NCBI GenBank assembly: GCA_016928055.1 | Contig: JAFGLM010000037.1 | Coordinates: 1-41,902, forward strand | Direction of reading: 5' to 3' | DNA: 41,902 nucleotides | Source: Gammaproteobacteria bacterium | GTDB lineage: Bacteria > Pseudomonadota > Gammaproteobacteria > HTCC5015 | Shown here: in pieces, positions 16,396-25,764 of the stretch | Layout: every line of letters starts with the position of its first letter | Numbering within the stretch: position 1 is the first letter of the stretch | Made by a program: the position numbers and the translations under genes | The notes under the pieces: generated by a model | The model's database searches: none | Seen by the model: the letters and a program-made list of their open reading frames with translations, nothing else | What the model was told of the DNA's origin: nothing

Positions 16396-16905
16396 CTACT
16401 TCTTCTTTAATTGCTCCAGAACCTCGTCTGACAAATTAACTCTTTCACTGCTAAATATAACGCCCTCGCTTAAAATTAAGTCGAATTTGCCGTTTTGTGC
16501 GATTTTTAAAATCGCTGCCTGGATATCCTTTTCTGCAGCAGCCAGTATTTGCTGGCGGCGTATTTTCAGATCTTCCTGCGCAATACTTTGTTCCCATTTG
16601 AACTTGCGTTCCACTGTTATCATTTTTTCCTGCAGTTCCATCAATTCCTTTTCGCCCATGGTAATCGCTTCACGGTTATATTTTTCCCGGAGCGCCTGCG
16701 CTTCGGATTGTAAGGCCTTTATTTTCTCTTCCCTGGCGGTAAATTCCTTCTGAATGGCCTTTTGGGCTTCCGCCATTTGCGGCGATGCACTAAAAACTGC
16801 ATTAATATTAACGTACCCGATCTTGAGGTCCTGCTGCGCGCTCGATGGCAGAGAAACCAATCCAAGAAAAACACCACATGCTATTAAGACTAATTTTCTA
16901 TTCAT
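16396..16905 (-). CDS. skp: Periplasmic chaperone Skp/OmpH
   Basis: Trimeric periplasmic chaperone that holds unfolded outer-membrane proteins on their way to the BAM complex. The 169-residue product begins with a signal peptide (LVLIACGVFLGLV, cleavage probably after SSA at about residue 23). The mature part starts with the family segment LKIGYVNINAVFSASPQM. The rest is two long charged helices (tentacles) rich in Lys/Glu/Gln and a short beta/Val-rich end (LILSEGVIFSSERVNLSDEVLEQLKKK). It is 20 nt downstream of bamA and 28 nt upstream of lpxD. This is the usual place, linking outer-membrane protein and lipid A assembly. Confidence 0.95.
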   Translation of the reverse strand: MNRKLVLIACGVFLGLVSLPSSAQQDLKIGYVNINAVFSASPQMAEAQKAIQKEFTAREEKIKALQSEAQALREKYNREAITMGEKELMELQEKMITVERKFKWEQSIAQEDLKIRRQQILAAAEKDIQAAILKIAQNGKFDLILSEGVIFSSERVNLSDEVLEQLKKK

Positions 16906-16925
16906 ACTATTTTCCCGTTTGAAGT

Positions 16926-19304
16926 TTAAAATGATCCACCTACATCAAATTGAAACCGTTTAACTCTGTCCGCCGGTATGCCGAATTGCGCAGGATCTCC
17001 CTCAATACCATTCGCGGGTACCGCGCGCTGCCTGTTAATTGGCTCAGCGTAACTAAAACTCATGGCACCAATCGGTGCCAGCCATTTTAAACTGATGCCG
17101 ACTGATGTTCTTAATTCATCAGTATCAAAATCTCTGCGCGTTGCAAATGCATTACCAAAATCGTAAAACACGATAAGCCGGGTCGTTCCGGCCGCCTTGG
17201 CAAATGGTTTTATGATAAATTCCAGCGAACCCTCGGTTAATAAATCCCCACCCAGAGTTACATCAGATGTATACACTGACCCCAGCGACGTTAATCTTAG
17301 CGCCTTTGGACCCAGGCTGCGCGTCTCAAAACCCCTTACCGAGCCGTTACCACCGCCTGAAAACTTTTCATAAAACGGCAATTCTTTGAGGTTGTCCCGT
17401 CCGGCACCATAAGCGATTTCATGTCTTATATGCAAGGTTGTTCCAAAGAGCGACGGCCAATAGTAATCGGCGTTATGGCGTATTTTATGATAGGTAAGAT
17501 CGCTGCCTGCAACATCATAGCTTACGCCGAAAGACTGCCGTATACCCTTATCCGGAAAAATTGTCCGGTTGCGTGTGTCAAAAACATATCCAAAAGGGAC
17601 AGTGAGCTGGTCAAATTGATTACCGTAGGTATCAATAAAATCGTTAATGGCCACGATATCGGAATCAACCGTATGAACAATATCAGTACTTGAGAGTGTT
17701 GCACCGATCTGAAAACTTGAAAATTCCGAGATCGGTATCTGATAACTCATACCGGCACTGATTTTATTGGCCAGATACGATATTTGTGCGGTATCAGCGG
17801 TATTGTATTCAGAATACGCAAAGGAATATGAGCGCGAAACACCGTCGTCCGTGGCATAGGGATCCTGATAAACGATACTGAAAACATCTAATACGTCGCT
17901 TTTACTGGCTGAAATGCTAACGGCATTGCCAGTCCCAAACAAATTGGAATGCTGCATCGACAGATTAAAGGACGTCCCGTAATAATCCGAATAACCAACA
18001 CCGGCATTAAAACTTCCCGCCAGACGCTCCTTGATCTGATATAACACATCAACCTGATCATCCGTTTCGACCACGGTCGGTGTATCAACTTTAACCTCTT
18101 CAACAAATGGCAGTCTCTCCAGCCTTGTTTTTGAACGCTCAACCAGGGATTTTGAGTACCATGCCCCCTCCAGTTGGCGAAGTTCACGTCTGTAGACTAA
18201 ATCCTTGGCTTTTTCATTACCTTCAAACACAACCCGACGAACATAAACGCGTTTCCCCGAATTAACCACAAAATTCAGGTCAACCGTTTTTTTATCATCA
18301 TTCTTATCGGTATTTAATTCAACATTCGCAAAAGCGTATCCAATACCGCCCAGTTTATTTTCGATATATTCGATTGTATCGGTTGTCTTGGTGCTGGAAT
18401 AGTATTCACCGCTTACGTTCACTCGTTTGGCTAATTCGAGCAACAAACCTTTATCAAGCACCGTGTCACCCGTTACACTTACATCAGCAACGGTATATTT
18501 CTCACCTTCCGTTACATTCATGGTGATATAGATATCTTTCTTGTCCGGTGAGATCGTAACCTGCACAGAATCCAGGCTGAAATTGATATAGCCGCGACTG
18601 GTATAATAGGACTCGACTACTTTTGTATCATCGTAAAATTTTGCTTTTGAATATTGATCTTTGCTGCTGAAAAACTGATACCAGGCCGGTATTCCCTGTT
18701 CAAGTTCGCTTAATATATCCCCATCCGGAAAACTCTCATTACCGACAATATTGATTCTTTTTATTTTGGAAGGTATACCCTCTTGAATTTTTATATCGAT
18801 ATCAACGCGATTTCTTGGCAAAGGAGTAATTTTTGTATTTAGCTTGACGCCATATCGCCCATAGCTGTAATAGGCTCTCTCGAGTTCCTTCTGCATACTA
18901 TCCAGAACCTGGTCATTGAAAATAGCCCCGGCAACCAGATTAATGCTCTCAAAAATCTCATCTATATTTTCATCTTTCAGTTTGCTGTTACCATCATATT
19001 TGATAGTGGCAATTGCGGGTCGCTCTTTGACCGTGACTAATAATTTATTGCCACTGCGTGATAAGGAAACATCTTTAAAAAATCCGGTGTTATACAGACT
19101 TCTAATACAGTTTTTTGCAACTTCCGGCGTGAGTCTGTCGCCAACACTGACCGGCATGTGACTAAGCACCGTGGCCAGACTGATGCGGCGGGCGTTTATC
19201 AGTTCAATACCATTGATTACAAAAACATCATCCGCGGTACGCGCAGTTATTGCAAACAACACTAACGCCGCAAACAAAGCTAACTTCGCTTTTGCAAATT
19301 TCAT
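16926..19304 (-). CDS. bamA: Outer membrane protein assembly factor BamA
   Basis: Central Omp85 component of the BAM complex, which inserts beta-barrel proteins in the outer membrane. At 792 residues it is close to E. coli BamA (810). It has a signal peptide (LALFAALVLFAITARTA, cleavage near residue 24). Five POTRA domains follow over about residues 25-420 (for example VFVINGIELINARRIS and PSKIKRINIVGNESFPDG). The C-terminal 16-strand barrel carries the conserved loop-6 motif in GGNGSVRGFETRSLGP. The last residue is Phe (FQFDVGGSF), the outer-membrane C-terminal signature. It starts 4 nt after the rseP stop. I looked for a sigma-E-type GGAACTT promoter upstream in rseP and did not find a convincing one. 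Confidence 0.97.
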   Translation of the reverse strand: MKFAKAKLALFAALVLFAITARTADDVFVINGIELINARRISLATVLSHMPVSVGDRLTPEVAKNCIRSLYNTGFFKDVSLSRSGNKLLVTVKERPAIATIKYDGNSKLKDENIDEIFESINLVAGAIFNDQVLDSMQKELERAYYSYGRYGVKLNTKITPLPRNRVDIDIKIQEGIPSKIKRINIVGNESFPDGDILSELEQGIPAWYQFFSSKDQYSKAKFYDDTKVVESYYTSRGYINFSLDSVQVTISPDKKDIYITMNVTEGEKYTVADVSVTGDTVLDKGLLLELAKRVNVSGEYYSSTKTTDTIEYIENKLGGIGYAFANVELNTDKNDDKKTVDLNFVVNSGKRVYVRRVVFEGNEKAKDLVYRRELRQLEGAWYSKSLVERSKTRLERLPFVEEVKVDTPTVVETDDQVDVLYQIKERLAGSFNAGVGYSDYYGTSFNLSMQHSNLFGTGNAVSISASKSDVLDVFSIVYQDPYATDDGVSRSYSFAYSEYNTADTAQISYLANKISAGMSYQIPISEFSSFQIGATLSSTDIVHTVDSDIVAINDFIDTYGNQFDQLTVPFGYVFDTRNRTIFPDKGIRQSFGVSYDVAGSDLTYHKIRHNADYYWPSLFGTTLHIRHEIAYGAGRDNLKELPFYEKFSGGGNGSVRGFETRSLGPKALRLTSLGSVYTSDVTLGGDLLTEGSLEFIIKPFAKAAGTTRLIVFYDFGNAFATRRDFDTDELRTSVGISLKWLAPIGAMSFSYAEPINRQRAVPANGIEGDPAQFGIPADRVKRFQFDVGGSF

Positions 19305-19308
19305 TCAA

Positions 19309-20676
19309 TCAACTCAATAATCGTGTTATGTCGTTAAATAGTGCAAGAGTCATTAAACAGGCAAGTAATGCGATACCGATTCGCTGTCCAATTGCTTCGA
19401 CTGATTCAGATACAGGGCTGCCCTTAACCAACTCAACGAGGTAGTATAACAGATGACCACCATCCAAAAGTGGTATGGGCAGTAAGTTCAATACCGCAAG
19501 GCTAATACTGATAAACGCAATGAAATTGAGATAGTACTGTAAGCCGATGCTGGCGGACCTGCCGGCATACTCGGCTATCGATATCGGTCCACTGATATTT
19601 CTGACCGAGGCACGCCCGGTAACCAGTTCCCCAATCATCTTGAAAGTCAACGCCGACATACTATAGGTTTCTTCCAGCGCCTTGATAAAGCTGACCGGTA
19701 TAGAAAAACGCACCAGGATTTGCAGGTCCTGAATTTCGTCGCTGCTTGATGCAGCAGGCCTGGCATTCACCCGGCCGATAGTCTGTCCTTCGACTTCGAC
19801 TTTGTCCGGGATAATAAAAATTTCAATTTCATTATGCTGCCGCAGAACCAGCAGTTTAACTTCCTGCCCCGGACTGTTTTGAATAATCTCTACCCAATCA
19901 CGCCAACTTTCTATTAATTTATCATTGCCTTTAAGCAGTCTGTCACCCGCTTTCAAACCCGCTCTATCAGCAGAGCCGTTCTCAATTACTTCACCGATAA
20001 CAGGTTCTATGGTCGGCCACCAGGGTAACAAACCCAGATTATCGATAATGTCGCCTTCTGATTTAAGTAGACCAGCATCGCGAACCCTTAAAAACCGATC
20101 CTCTTCAATATCGTCGGCTGTTTTCACGCGAATGGTAAAATTGTCGTGACTCATTAACGCATCAAGCGTTTCCAGACGTACTTGTTGCCAGGTGCCAACG
20201 GGTTTTCCGGCAACTGCGATAATCAGATCTTTACTTTTGAAACCGGCGATCTCTGCTACAGATTCCTTCTGAATGTCTCCAACGATGGGTTTAATACCCG
20301 TGATACCCATTGAATAGACAACGGTGTAAACCAGGATAGCCATAATGACATTGGCAAACGGTCCGGCACAGACAATGGCAATCCTTGCCCAGATACTCTT
20401 ATTATTAAACGCCAGGTGGCGCTCTTGCGGACTGACGGGGCCTTCGCGCTCATCCAGCATCTTGACATAACCACCCAATGGAATTGCCGCAACAACATAT
20501 TCAGTGGAATTGTCTTTGCCGCGCCAACGCAGCAAAGGTTTTCCAAAACCAATAGAAAAACGCAGCACCTTGACGCCCAAACGTCGCGCAACCCAATAAT
20601 GCCCAAATTCGTGCACGATAACGAGTGCACCGAGGGCAACAATAAACGCAATTAAACTACCAAATGCCAGACTCAT
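19309..20676 (-). CDS. rseP: RIP-type zinc metalloprotease RseP
   Basis: Inner-membrane site-2 protease. In the envelope-stress pathway it cuts RseA after DegS to free sigma-E. The 455-residue protein has the zinc site HEFGH (H22-H26) in the first membrane segment and LDGGH (404-408) in the third; the Asp of the latter completes metal binding. Between them lie two PDZ domains (about 120-290; GDIQKESVAEIAGFKSKDLI and GEVIENGSADRAGLKAGDRLL). The final segment IALLACLMTLALFNDITRLL is the last membrane helix. Between dxr (14 nt upstream) and bamA (4 nt downstream), as usual. Confidence 0.97.
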   Translation of the reverse strand: MSLAFGSLIAFIVALGALVIVHEFGHYWVARRLGVKVLRFSIGFGKPLLRWRGKDNSTEYVVAAIPLGGYVKMLDEREGPVSPQERHLAFNNKSIWARIAIVCAGPFANVIMAILVYTVVYSMGITGIKPIVGDIQKESVAEIAGFKSKDLIIAVAGKPVGTWQQVRLETLDALMSHDNFTIRVKTADDIEEDRFLRVRDAGLLKSEGDIIDNLGLLPWWPTIEPVIGEVIENGSADRAGLKAGDRLLKGNDKLIESWRDWVEIIQNSPGQEVKLLVLRQHNEIEIFIIPDKVEVEGQTIGRVNARPAASSSDEIQDLQILVRFSIPVSFIKALEETYSMSALTFKMIGELVTGRASVRNISGPISIAEYAGRSASIGLQYYLNFIAFISISLAVLNLLPIPLLDGGHLLYYLVELVKGSPVSESVEAIGQRIGIALLACLMTLALFNDITRLLS

Positions 20677-20690
20677 TGTTTGTAAAATAA

Positions 20691-21887
20691 CTAGTGATAA
20701 GTATTAATAAACTGCATCGCATTTTCGCGCGCCAACCGATCATCCTCGAGAATAATTTCGATTGAATCAGCTTGATGCGACGAAGTATTCGCAAGCACTT
20801 TCTCTACAACAACAGCAATATCGGTAAATTTTATTTTTTGATCCAGAAATCTGGCAACCGCAATTTCGTTTGCCGCATTCAGTATCGCAGTACTGGTACC
20901 GCCGTTCTGCACAGCTTCACGTGCCAGTCGTAACCCGGAATATCTTTCATAATCCGGTTGTTCAAAGCTGAGGTTTGCGACCTTAAAGATATCCAATGGT
21001 TCAACGCCGGCAGTAATTCTATCCGGCCATGCCAGCGCGTAAGCGATAGGGGTGCGCATATCCGGATTACCCAGTTGTGCCAGTACTGAGCCGTCGTTAT
21101 AGGCGACCATCGAGTGAACAATACTTTGCGGATGTATCACCACTTCAATCTGTTCGGCTTTGATCCCGAACAACCAACACGCCTCAATGAGTTCCAGCGC
21201 TTTATTCATCATGGTCGCCGAGTCCACAGAAATCTTTCTTCCCATACGCCAGTTCGGATGCGCGCATGCCTGTTCGGGCGTGACATACGCCAATTGCGAC
21301 AAGGATGTACTTCTAAAGGGTCCACCCGACGCGGTCAGCAATATCTTACACACTCCGGAATCATTAAGGCTGCTCCCATCCCTGACTTGATTTGCCGGCA
21401 GACATTGCCAGATAGCATTGTGCTCGCTATCCACCGGCAGCAAGGTTGCACCGTTATCATATACAGTTTGCATAAATAACTGGCCACACATAACCAGCGA
21501 TTCTTTATTCGCCAGCAAAATGCGTTTCCCGGCACGGGCAGCCGCCAGGGTTGGCAACAAACCAGCGGCTCCGACAATAGCCGCCATCACTGAATCGCAA
21601 GCATCGTCAGTGGCGATTTGTTCCAGGCCCGCAATACCGGATAACACTTTAATACCACCCGGATTTTCTTTCGCCAGGCTCGAATGCAACCGTTGCGCTG
21701 CATTTTCATCAACCATTGCAGCATATTCCGGTTGGAATATTCTGCACTGCTCCGCCATAAGCTGATCGTTGTCATTGGCCGCCAGCGCAAATACACGATA
21801 TCGATCCGGATGACGTGCAATTACATCAAGTGTATTAATACCGATGGTTCCGGTTGAACCTAGTACTGTTACTGCTGTCGTGGCCAT
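20691..21887 (-). CDS. dxr: 1-deoxy-D-xylulose 5-phosphate reductoisomerase
   Basis: NADPH-dependent enzyme of the MEP isoprenoid pathway (DXP to 2-C-methyl-D-erythritol 4-phosphate). Its isoprenoids feed UppS two genes on. The 398-residue length matches the family. Seen are the nucleotide-binding VTVLGSTGTIGINTLDVI (about residues 7-24), LANKESLVMCG and PVDSEHNAIWQCL (metal ligands). SVDSATMMNKALELIEACWLFG and HPQSIVHSMV form the substrate site. The C-terminal helical domain is intact. It begins 14 nt after cdsA ends and may be co-transcribed from the same operon. Confidence 0.97.
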   Translation of the reverse strand: MATTAVTVLGSTGTIGINTLDVIARHPDRYRVFALAANDNDQLMAEQCRIFQPEYAAMVDENAAQRLHSSLAKENPGGIKVLSGIAGLEQIATDDACDSVMAAIVGAAGLLPTLAAARAGKRILLANKESLVMCGQLFMQTVYDNGATLLPVDSEHNAIWQCLPANQVRDGSSLNDSGVCKILLTASGGPFRSTSLSQLAYVTPEQACAHPNWRMGRKISVDSATMMNKALELIEACWLFGIKAEQIEVVIHPQSIVHSMVAYNDGSVLAQLGNPDMRTPIAYALAWPDRITAGVEPLDIFKVANLSFEQPDYERYSGLRLAREAVQNGGTSTAILNAANEIAVARFLDQKIKFTDIAVVVEKVLANTSSHQADSIEIILEDDRLARENAMQFINTYH

Positions 21888-21901
21888 TCGTTATCTAAAC
21901 A

Positions 21902-22723
21902 CTATTTTAAAAAATGACTAAAACCCAGAACAAATAACGGTGCCGCGGCAGTCAGGCTGTCAATTCGATCCAGAACACCGCCATGACCCGGTAACAGGTT
22001 ACCGCTGTCTTTTACACCGGCCTGGCGTTTCAAACTACTTTCAAAAAGATCACCGACTACAGAAACAGCCGCAACGACGACGCTTACTAAAATAAACATC
22101 CAGAATTTATCGTTTTGCAGACCAAAATAAAATGTGCCCGCCGTCGCCAACAGCGCAACCGTAAACAAGCCACCCATTACTCCTTCAACTGTTTTACCGG
22201 GACTCAGAGTCGGCGCCAGCTTCACGCGTCCCAACCAACGCCCAAAAACATAAGCACCGATATCAGCAAACCAGACGAGCATCACAAGATACAGCGCAAG
22301 TTGTGGACCCATGCCTTTTATGGCATGCAGTTCAGATAAGGCATACCAGACCGGTAACAAGGTCATTAAACCCATAAACATCTTTGTGCGATTGCTGAAA
22401 TTATGCACTCTGGAATGATACTGAGCCAGAGCAATCCAGATCAGTACACCCATCCACCACACAACCGATAACCAGTAAATCCATTTAAACAGATACAAAT
22501 CAACCGAATAGTAATCAGCAAGACAGGCGACCGAGACCAAAGACAACGCATAGAGCAACGACAGGCTAACTCTTTGTATACCCGCCAGTCGTGACCACTC
22601 ATACGCCGCAAACATTAAAACAATTGACAACAATAATTTAAACCATTCGTTTGGTGTAATAAGAATCAATAAAATAAAAATCGGTGCTAAAACAAGAATA
22701 CTTAGAATACGCTGTTTAAGCAT
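21902..22723 (-). CDS. cdsA: Phosphatidate cytidylyltransferase
   Basis: Integral inner-membrane enzyme that makes CDP-diacylglycerol from phosphatidate and CTP, the precursor of all phospholipids. The 273-residue protein has about eight hydrophobic segments, starting with ILSILVLAPIFILLILI. Near the C-terminus it carries the family signature around NLLPGHGGVLDRIDSLTAAAP. SPGKTVEGVMGG is a second conserved block. Its start overlaps the end of uppS by 8 nt, so translation is probably coupled. Length and topology are normal. Confidence 0.96.
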   Translation of the reverse strand: MLKQRILSILVLAPIFILLILITPNEWFKLLLSIVLMFAAYEWSRLAGIQRVSLSLLYALSLVSVACLADYYSVDLYLFKWIYWLSVVWWMGVLIWIALAQYHSRVHNFSNRTKMFMGLMTLLPVWYALSELHAIKGMGPQLALYLVMLVWFADIGAYVFGRWLGRVKLAPTLSPGKTVEGVMGGLFTVALLATAGTFYFGLQNDKFWMFILVSVVVAAVSVVGDLFESSLKRQAGVKDSGNLLPGHGGVLDRIDSLTAAAPLFVLGFSHFLK

Positions 22724-23456
22724 GTGACTTCCCCGTACCCAAACTCACCTGCTCCGGCGTTTCACCAAATCGCCTCTGCCGTCCGGCGTACCAGTCAACA
22801 GCTTTGGCAAGTTCATCTGCATTAAAATCCGGCCACAAACAATCTGTAAAATACAGTTCGCTGTAAGCAAGCTGCCAGATCAGGAAATTGCTAATCCTCG
22901 ATTCACCGCCAGTACGAATGAGTAAATCAGGATAAGGTATTTCATTCAGACAAAGAAAACCAGCAAAGGTATCGGTGTTAATATCGTCGACTTGCAGCTC
23001 ACCATCCTGCACTCGTTGCGCCATTTTCTTTGCCGCTTGAGTTATATCCCAGCGTCCGCCGTAGTTAACGGCAATATTCAAATGTAAACCATCATTATTT
23101 GCTGTTTCGTATTCGGCCTGGCGTATGCGTTGTTTTAAACGAAGTTCAAATGCATCAATATCGCCGATAAACTTCAGGCAAATATTTTTTTTAACCAATT
23201 CTGCAAGTTCCTTCTTGATGGTCGTAACAAATAAATCCATAAGCAGATTGACTTCTTTGCGGGGGCGTCGCCAGTTTTCACTGCTGAAGGCAAACAATGT
23301 CAGATGACGTATTTGATGGGGCTCGCATGCGCGCATAACACCCTGGACGGCGTTTAAGCCGGCTTTGTGTCCCGCCGTTCTGGGCAGACCGCGCAAGCGC
23401 GCCCAGCGTCCGTTGCCATCCATGATTATCGCCAGATGTCCTACCGAGACCTTCAT
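22716..23456 (-). CDS. uppS: Isoprenyl (undecaprenyl) diphosphate synthase
   Basis: Cis-prenyltransferase that builds the C55 lipid carrier used for peptidoglycan and O-antigen. Catalytic block HLAIIMDGNGRWARLRGLPRTAGHKAG contains the essential Asp of MDGNGRWA. Later blocks LTLFAFSSENWRRP, NIAVNYGGRWDI and PDLLIRTGGESRISNFL are standard for the family. I place the start at the ATG at 23456, preceded by AGGT six bases upstream. An in-frame ATG at 23486, 6 nt after the frr stop, would add ten residues (MRSEF...) and cannot be ruled out. Overlaps cdsA by 8 nt. Confidence 0.95.
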   Translation of the reverse strand: MKVSVGHLAIIMDGNGRWARLRGLPRTAGHKAGLNAVQGVMRACEPHQIRHLTLFAFSSENWRRPRKEVNLLMDLFVTTIKKELAELVKKNICLKFIGDIDAFELRLKQRIRQAEYETANNDGLHLNIAVNYGGRWDITQAAKKMAQRVQDGELQVDDINTDTFAGFLCLNEIPYPDLLIRTGGESRISNFLIWQLAYSELYFTDCLWPDFNADELAKAVDWYAGRQRRFGETPEQVSLGTGKSHA

Positions 23457-23492
23457 TGTTATACCTAACTGGAATTCAGAACGCATCGGCGC

Positions 23493-24050
23493 TCAGACTT
23501 CCATTAAGTCCTTTTCCTTCTGTTCAAGTATCTTGTCGATATCGGCGATGTATTTGTCAGTCAGTTGCTGGATACTTTCCTCGGCTCTGCGTTCTTCGTC
23601 CTCGGATATTTTCTTTTCTTTTAATAACTGCTTGGTATGCTGATTAGCGTCACGACGAATGTTACGTATCGCCACTCTGGCATTTTCAGCTTCATGCTTG
23701 ACCATACGCACATATTCTTTGCGTCGCTCCTCTGTCAGCGCAGGTAACGGAACACGAATAATCGTGCCGGCAGTAATCGGATTCAAACCCAGATCGGCAT
23801 TGAGTATCGCCTTCTCAACAGCCGGTATTGAGCTTTTGTCCCAGGGCGTGACGCTGAGCATACGCGAATCTTCTACTGCAATATTTGAAAGTTGGTTAAG
23901 CGGTGTTGGATTGCCGTAATAATCGACAGAAATATGTTCGATCAAACTGGTATGCGCTCGCCCCGTTCGCATACGAGACAACTCATCATTCAGGGTCTCA
24001 ACGCTGCGACGCATCCTCTTTTCCGCATCTTGTTTGATTTCTATAATCAC
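23493..24050 (-). CDS. frr: Ribosome recycling factor
   Basis: Works with EF-G to split post-termination ribosomes. The 185-residue length is exact for the family. Conserved parts are the N-terminal helix ([30 protein letters not shown]), [29 protein letters not shown] in domain II, and [23 protein letters not shown]. The C-terminal helix has [31 protein letters not shown]. It lies 12 nt downstream of pyrH and is followed by uppS, as in related genomes. Confidence 0.98.
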   Translation of the reverse strand: MIIEIKQDAEKRMRRSVETLNDELSRMRTGRAHTSLIEHISVDYYGNPTPLNQLSNIAVEDSRMLSVTPWDKSSIPAVEKAILNADLGLNPITAGTIIRVPLPALTEERRKEYVRMVKHEAENARVAIRNIRRDANQHTKQLLKEKKISEDEERRAEESIQQLTDKYIADIDKILEQKEKDLMEV

Positions 24051-24062
24051 GATAGTGCCCCC

Positions 24063-24776
24063 TTAATTGACGATAGTGCCGATTGCTTCTCCTTTTACTA
24101 TTCCAATCAATGCCCCGGCTTCAATCATATTGAATACCCTGATAGGCATTTTCTGGTCACGGCACATTACCATTGCGGTGGTATCCATTACACCAAGTTT
24201 TGAAGCAATTGCTTCGTCATACGAAATTGTTTTAAAGCGCTTGGCATCTTTGTTGATCATGGGATCGCAGTCGTAGACACCATCGACTTTTGTTGCTTTC
24301 AACATAACATCCGCACCAATTTCAATCGCACGCAATGCCGCCGCTGAATCGGTAGTAAAAAACGGGTTGCCTGTGCCGGCGGCAAATATCGTTACACGAC
24401 CTTTTTCCAGATGCCTGACGGCACGACGACGAATGTATTCTTCGCAAACCTTATTGATCGGTATTGCCGACATGACCCGGCAAAATGTGCCGATGTTTTC
24501 CAGCGCATCCTGCAACGCCAATGAGTTAATGACAGTAGCCAGCATACCCATGTAATCACCGGCAACTCGATCCATACCCGCTTCAGCAAGACCGGCACCG
24601 CGAAATATATTACCGGCACCGATAACAACAGCAGTTTGTACATCCAGTTCAACTAATGCTTTGATGTCTTCAGCGATACGCTTGATTACGGCAGGATCTA
24701 TTCCATAACTGCATTGACCCATCAATGCTTCGCCGCTGAGCTTTAATAAAACGCGTTTATAAATTGCCTGGGTCAT
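24063..24776 (-). CDS. pyrH: UMP kinase
   Basis: Hexameric bacterial UMP kinase of the amino acid kinase fold, UMP to UDP in pyrimidine synthesis. Key blocks are [15 protein letters not shown] at the N-terminus, [77 protein letters not shown] and [14 protein letters not shown] use the ATG at 24776 ([11 protein letters not shown], 238 residues), which matches the family N-terminus. The reading frame extends upstream to a GTG at 24836, but that would add 20 unrelated residues encoded across a hairpin. It is 12 nt upstream of frr. Confidence 0.97.
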   Translation of the reverse strand: MTQAIYKRVLLKLSGEALMGQCSYGIDPAVIKRIAEDIKALVELDVQTAVVIGAGNIFRGAGLAEAGMDRVAGDYMGMLATVINSLALQDALENIGTFCRVMSAIPINKVCEEYIRRRAVRHLEKGRVTIFAAGTGNPFFTTDSAAALRAIEIGADVMLKATKVDGVYDCDPMINKDAKRFKTISYDEAIASKLGVMDTTAMVMCRDQKMPIRVFNMIEAGALIGIVKGEAIGTIVN

Positions 24777-24803
24777 ATTATTTATGCTGCCGTAGTTACA
24801 GAA

Positions 24804-24823
24804 ACGCGGCCATACAGCCGCGT
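24804..24823 (-). terminator. Hairpin between tsf and pyrH, possible attenuator or weak terminator
   Basis: On the minus strand a perfect 7-bp GC-rich stem (ACGCGGC / GCCGCGT, 6-nt loop TGTATG) lies between the tsf stop (24838) and the pyrH ATG (24776). It is followed by TTTCTGT, a poor U-tract. It may reduce read-through from the highly expressed rpsB-tsf pair into the pyrH operon. The weak tail makes partial termination or RNA stabilisation more likely than full termination. Confidence 0.5.
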
Positions 24824-24837
24824 CTTTGTTGATCACA

Positions 24838-25716
24838 TTAGCCGGCTTTGACTTGCGCCATCACTTCTTCGGCGAAGTCCTGCTGCTTCTTTTCAATACC
24901 TTCGCCAACTTCAAAACGAATAAATGTCTTAACGTTTGCCGAGGCTGCCTTCAGCAATTTGCCAACGCTTTGTTCCGGGTCCTTAACAAAAGGCTGTCCA
25001 AGCAGGGTTACTTCTGCCAGATATTTTTTAATCCGACCTTCAACCATCTTTTCGATAATATCTGCCGGCTTATTGCTTTGGCTTGCTTGCGCAATAAGAA
25101 TTTCTTTTTCTTTTGCCAGATGCTCTGCAGGCACGTCCTGTTCAGAAATACAAACCGGTCGGCTCGCTGCAACATGCATGGCAATATCTTTTGCCAGTTC
25201 CTGGTTGGCTTTATCCAGTTCAACCAGCACTCCGATGCGGCCACCGTGCGAATAACTGCCGATATAACCACTGGATTCGATTCTGGTAAAACGTCGGACC
25301 TGAATATTTTCACCAATCTTGGCAACCAGTGCCTGTCTGACCTGTTCAACGGTATTGCCGCCTTCTAAGGGTAACGCCGATAAAGCATCAACATTCGCAG
25401 GTGCTTTATCCATTACCAGAGCCGATACTTTTTCAACAAACGCCTTGAAATCGTCGCCGCGCGCAACAAAATCGGTCTCGCAATTGATTTCGATCAAGCC
25501 TGCAACATTGGCCTTACTATTCACCACAACGCTGATCACGCCTTCCGCCGCAATGCGACCCGCTTTCTTTTCAGCCTGAGCCAGACCGTTTTTACGCATC
25601 CATTCGATTGCTGCTTCGGTTTTACCACCCACTTCGGTCAGCGCCTTTTTGCATTCCATCATGCCCGCACCGGTTAAATCACGCAGTTCCTTAACCATCG
25701 CTGCCGTAATTTGCAT
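24838..25716 (-). CDS. tsf: Elongation factor Ts
   Basis: Nucleotide exchange factor for EF-Tu. The N-terminal UBA-like part is [26 protein letters not shown]; the EF-Tu-contacting motif follows in the core as [21 protein letters not shown]. Full length is about 292 residues, close to E. coli (283). The start is decided by the Shine-Dalgarno. GGAG at 25723-25726 directly abuts the first ATG (25722), so the ATG at 25716 (MQITAAM), six bases away, is the correct one. Lies 48 nt downstream of rpsB. Confidence 0.97.
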   Translation of the reverse strand: MQITAAMVKELRDLTGAGMMECKKALTEVGGKTEAAIEWMRKNGLAQAEKKAGRIAAEGVISVVVNSKANVAGLIEINCETDFVARGDDFKAFVEKVSALVMDKAPANVDALSALPLEGGNTVEQVRQALVAKIGENIQVRRFTRIESSGYIGSYSHGGRIGVLVELDKANQELAKDIAMHVAASRPVCISEQDVPAEHLAKEKEILIAQASQSNKPADIIEKMVEGRIKKYLAEVTLLGQPFVKDPEQSVGKLLKAASANVKTFIRFEVGEGIEKKQQDFAEEVMAQVKAG

Positions 25717-25764
25717 AATCATCTCCTCAAAAATTTATTCAATTTCACATTCGTAAAAAAATTC

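Noticed and set aside
19305..20676. Sigma-E promoter for bamA inside rseP
   Set aside because: Searched for GGAACTT-like -35 with a suitable -10 on the minus strand and found nothing convincing by eye.
24777..24836. GTG-started 20-residue N-terminal extension of PyrH
   Set aside because: Unlike any UMP kinase N-terminus, spans the intergenic hairpin, and the ATG at 24776 fits the family start.
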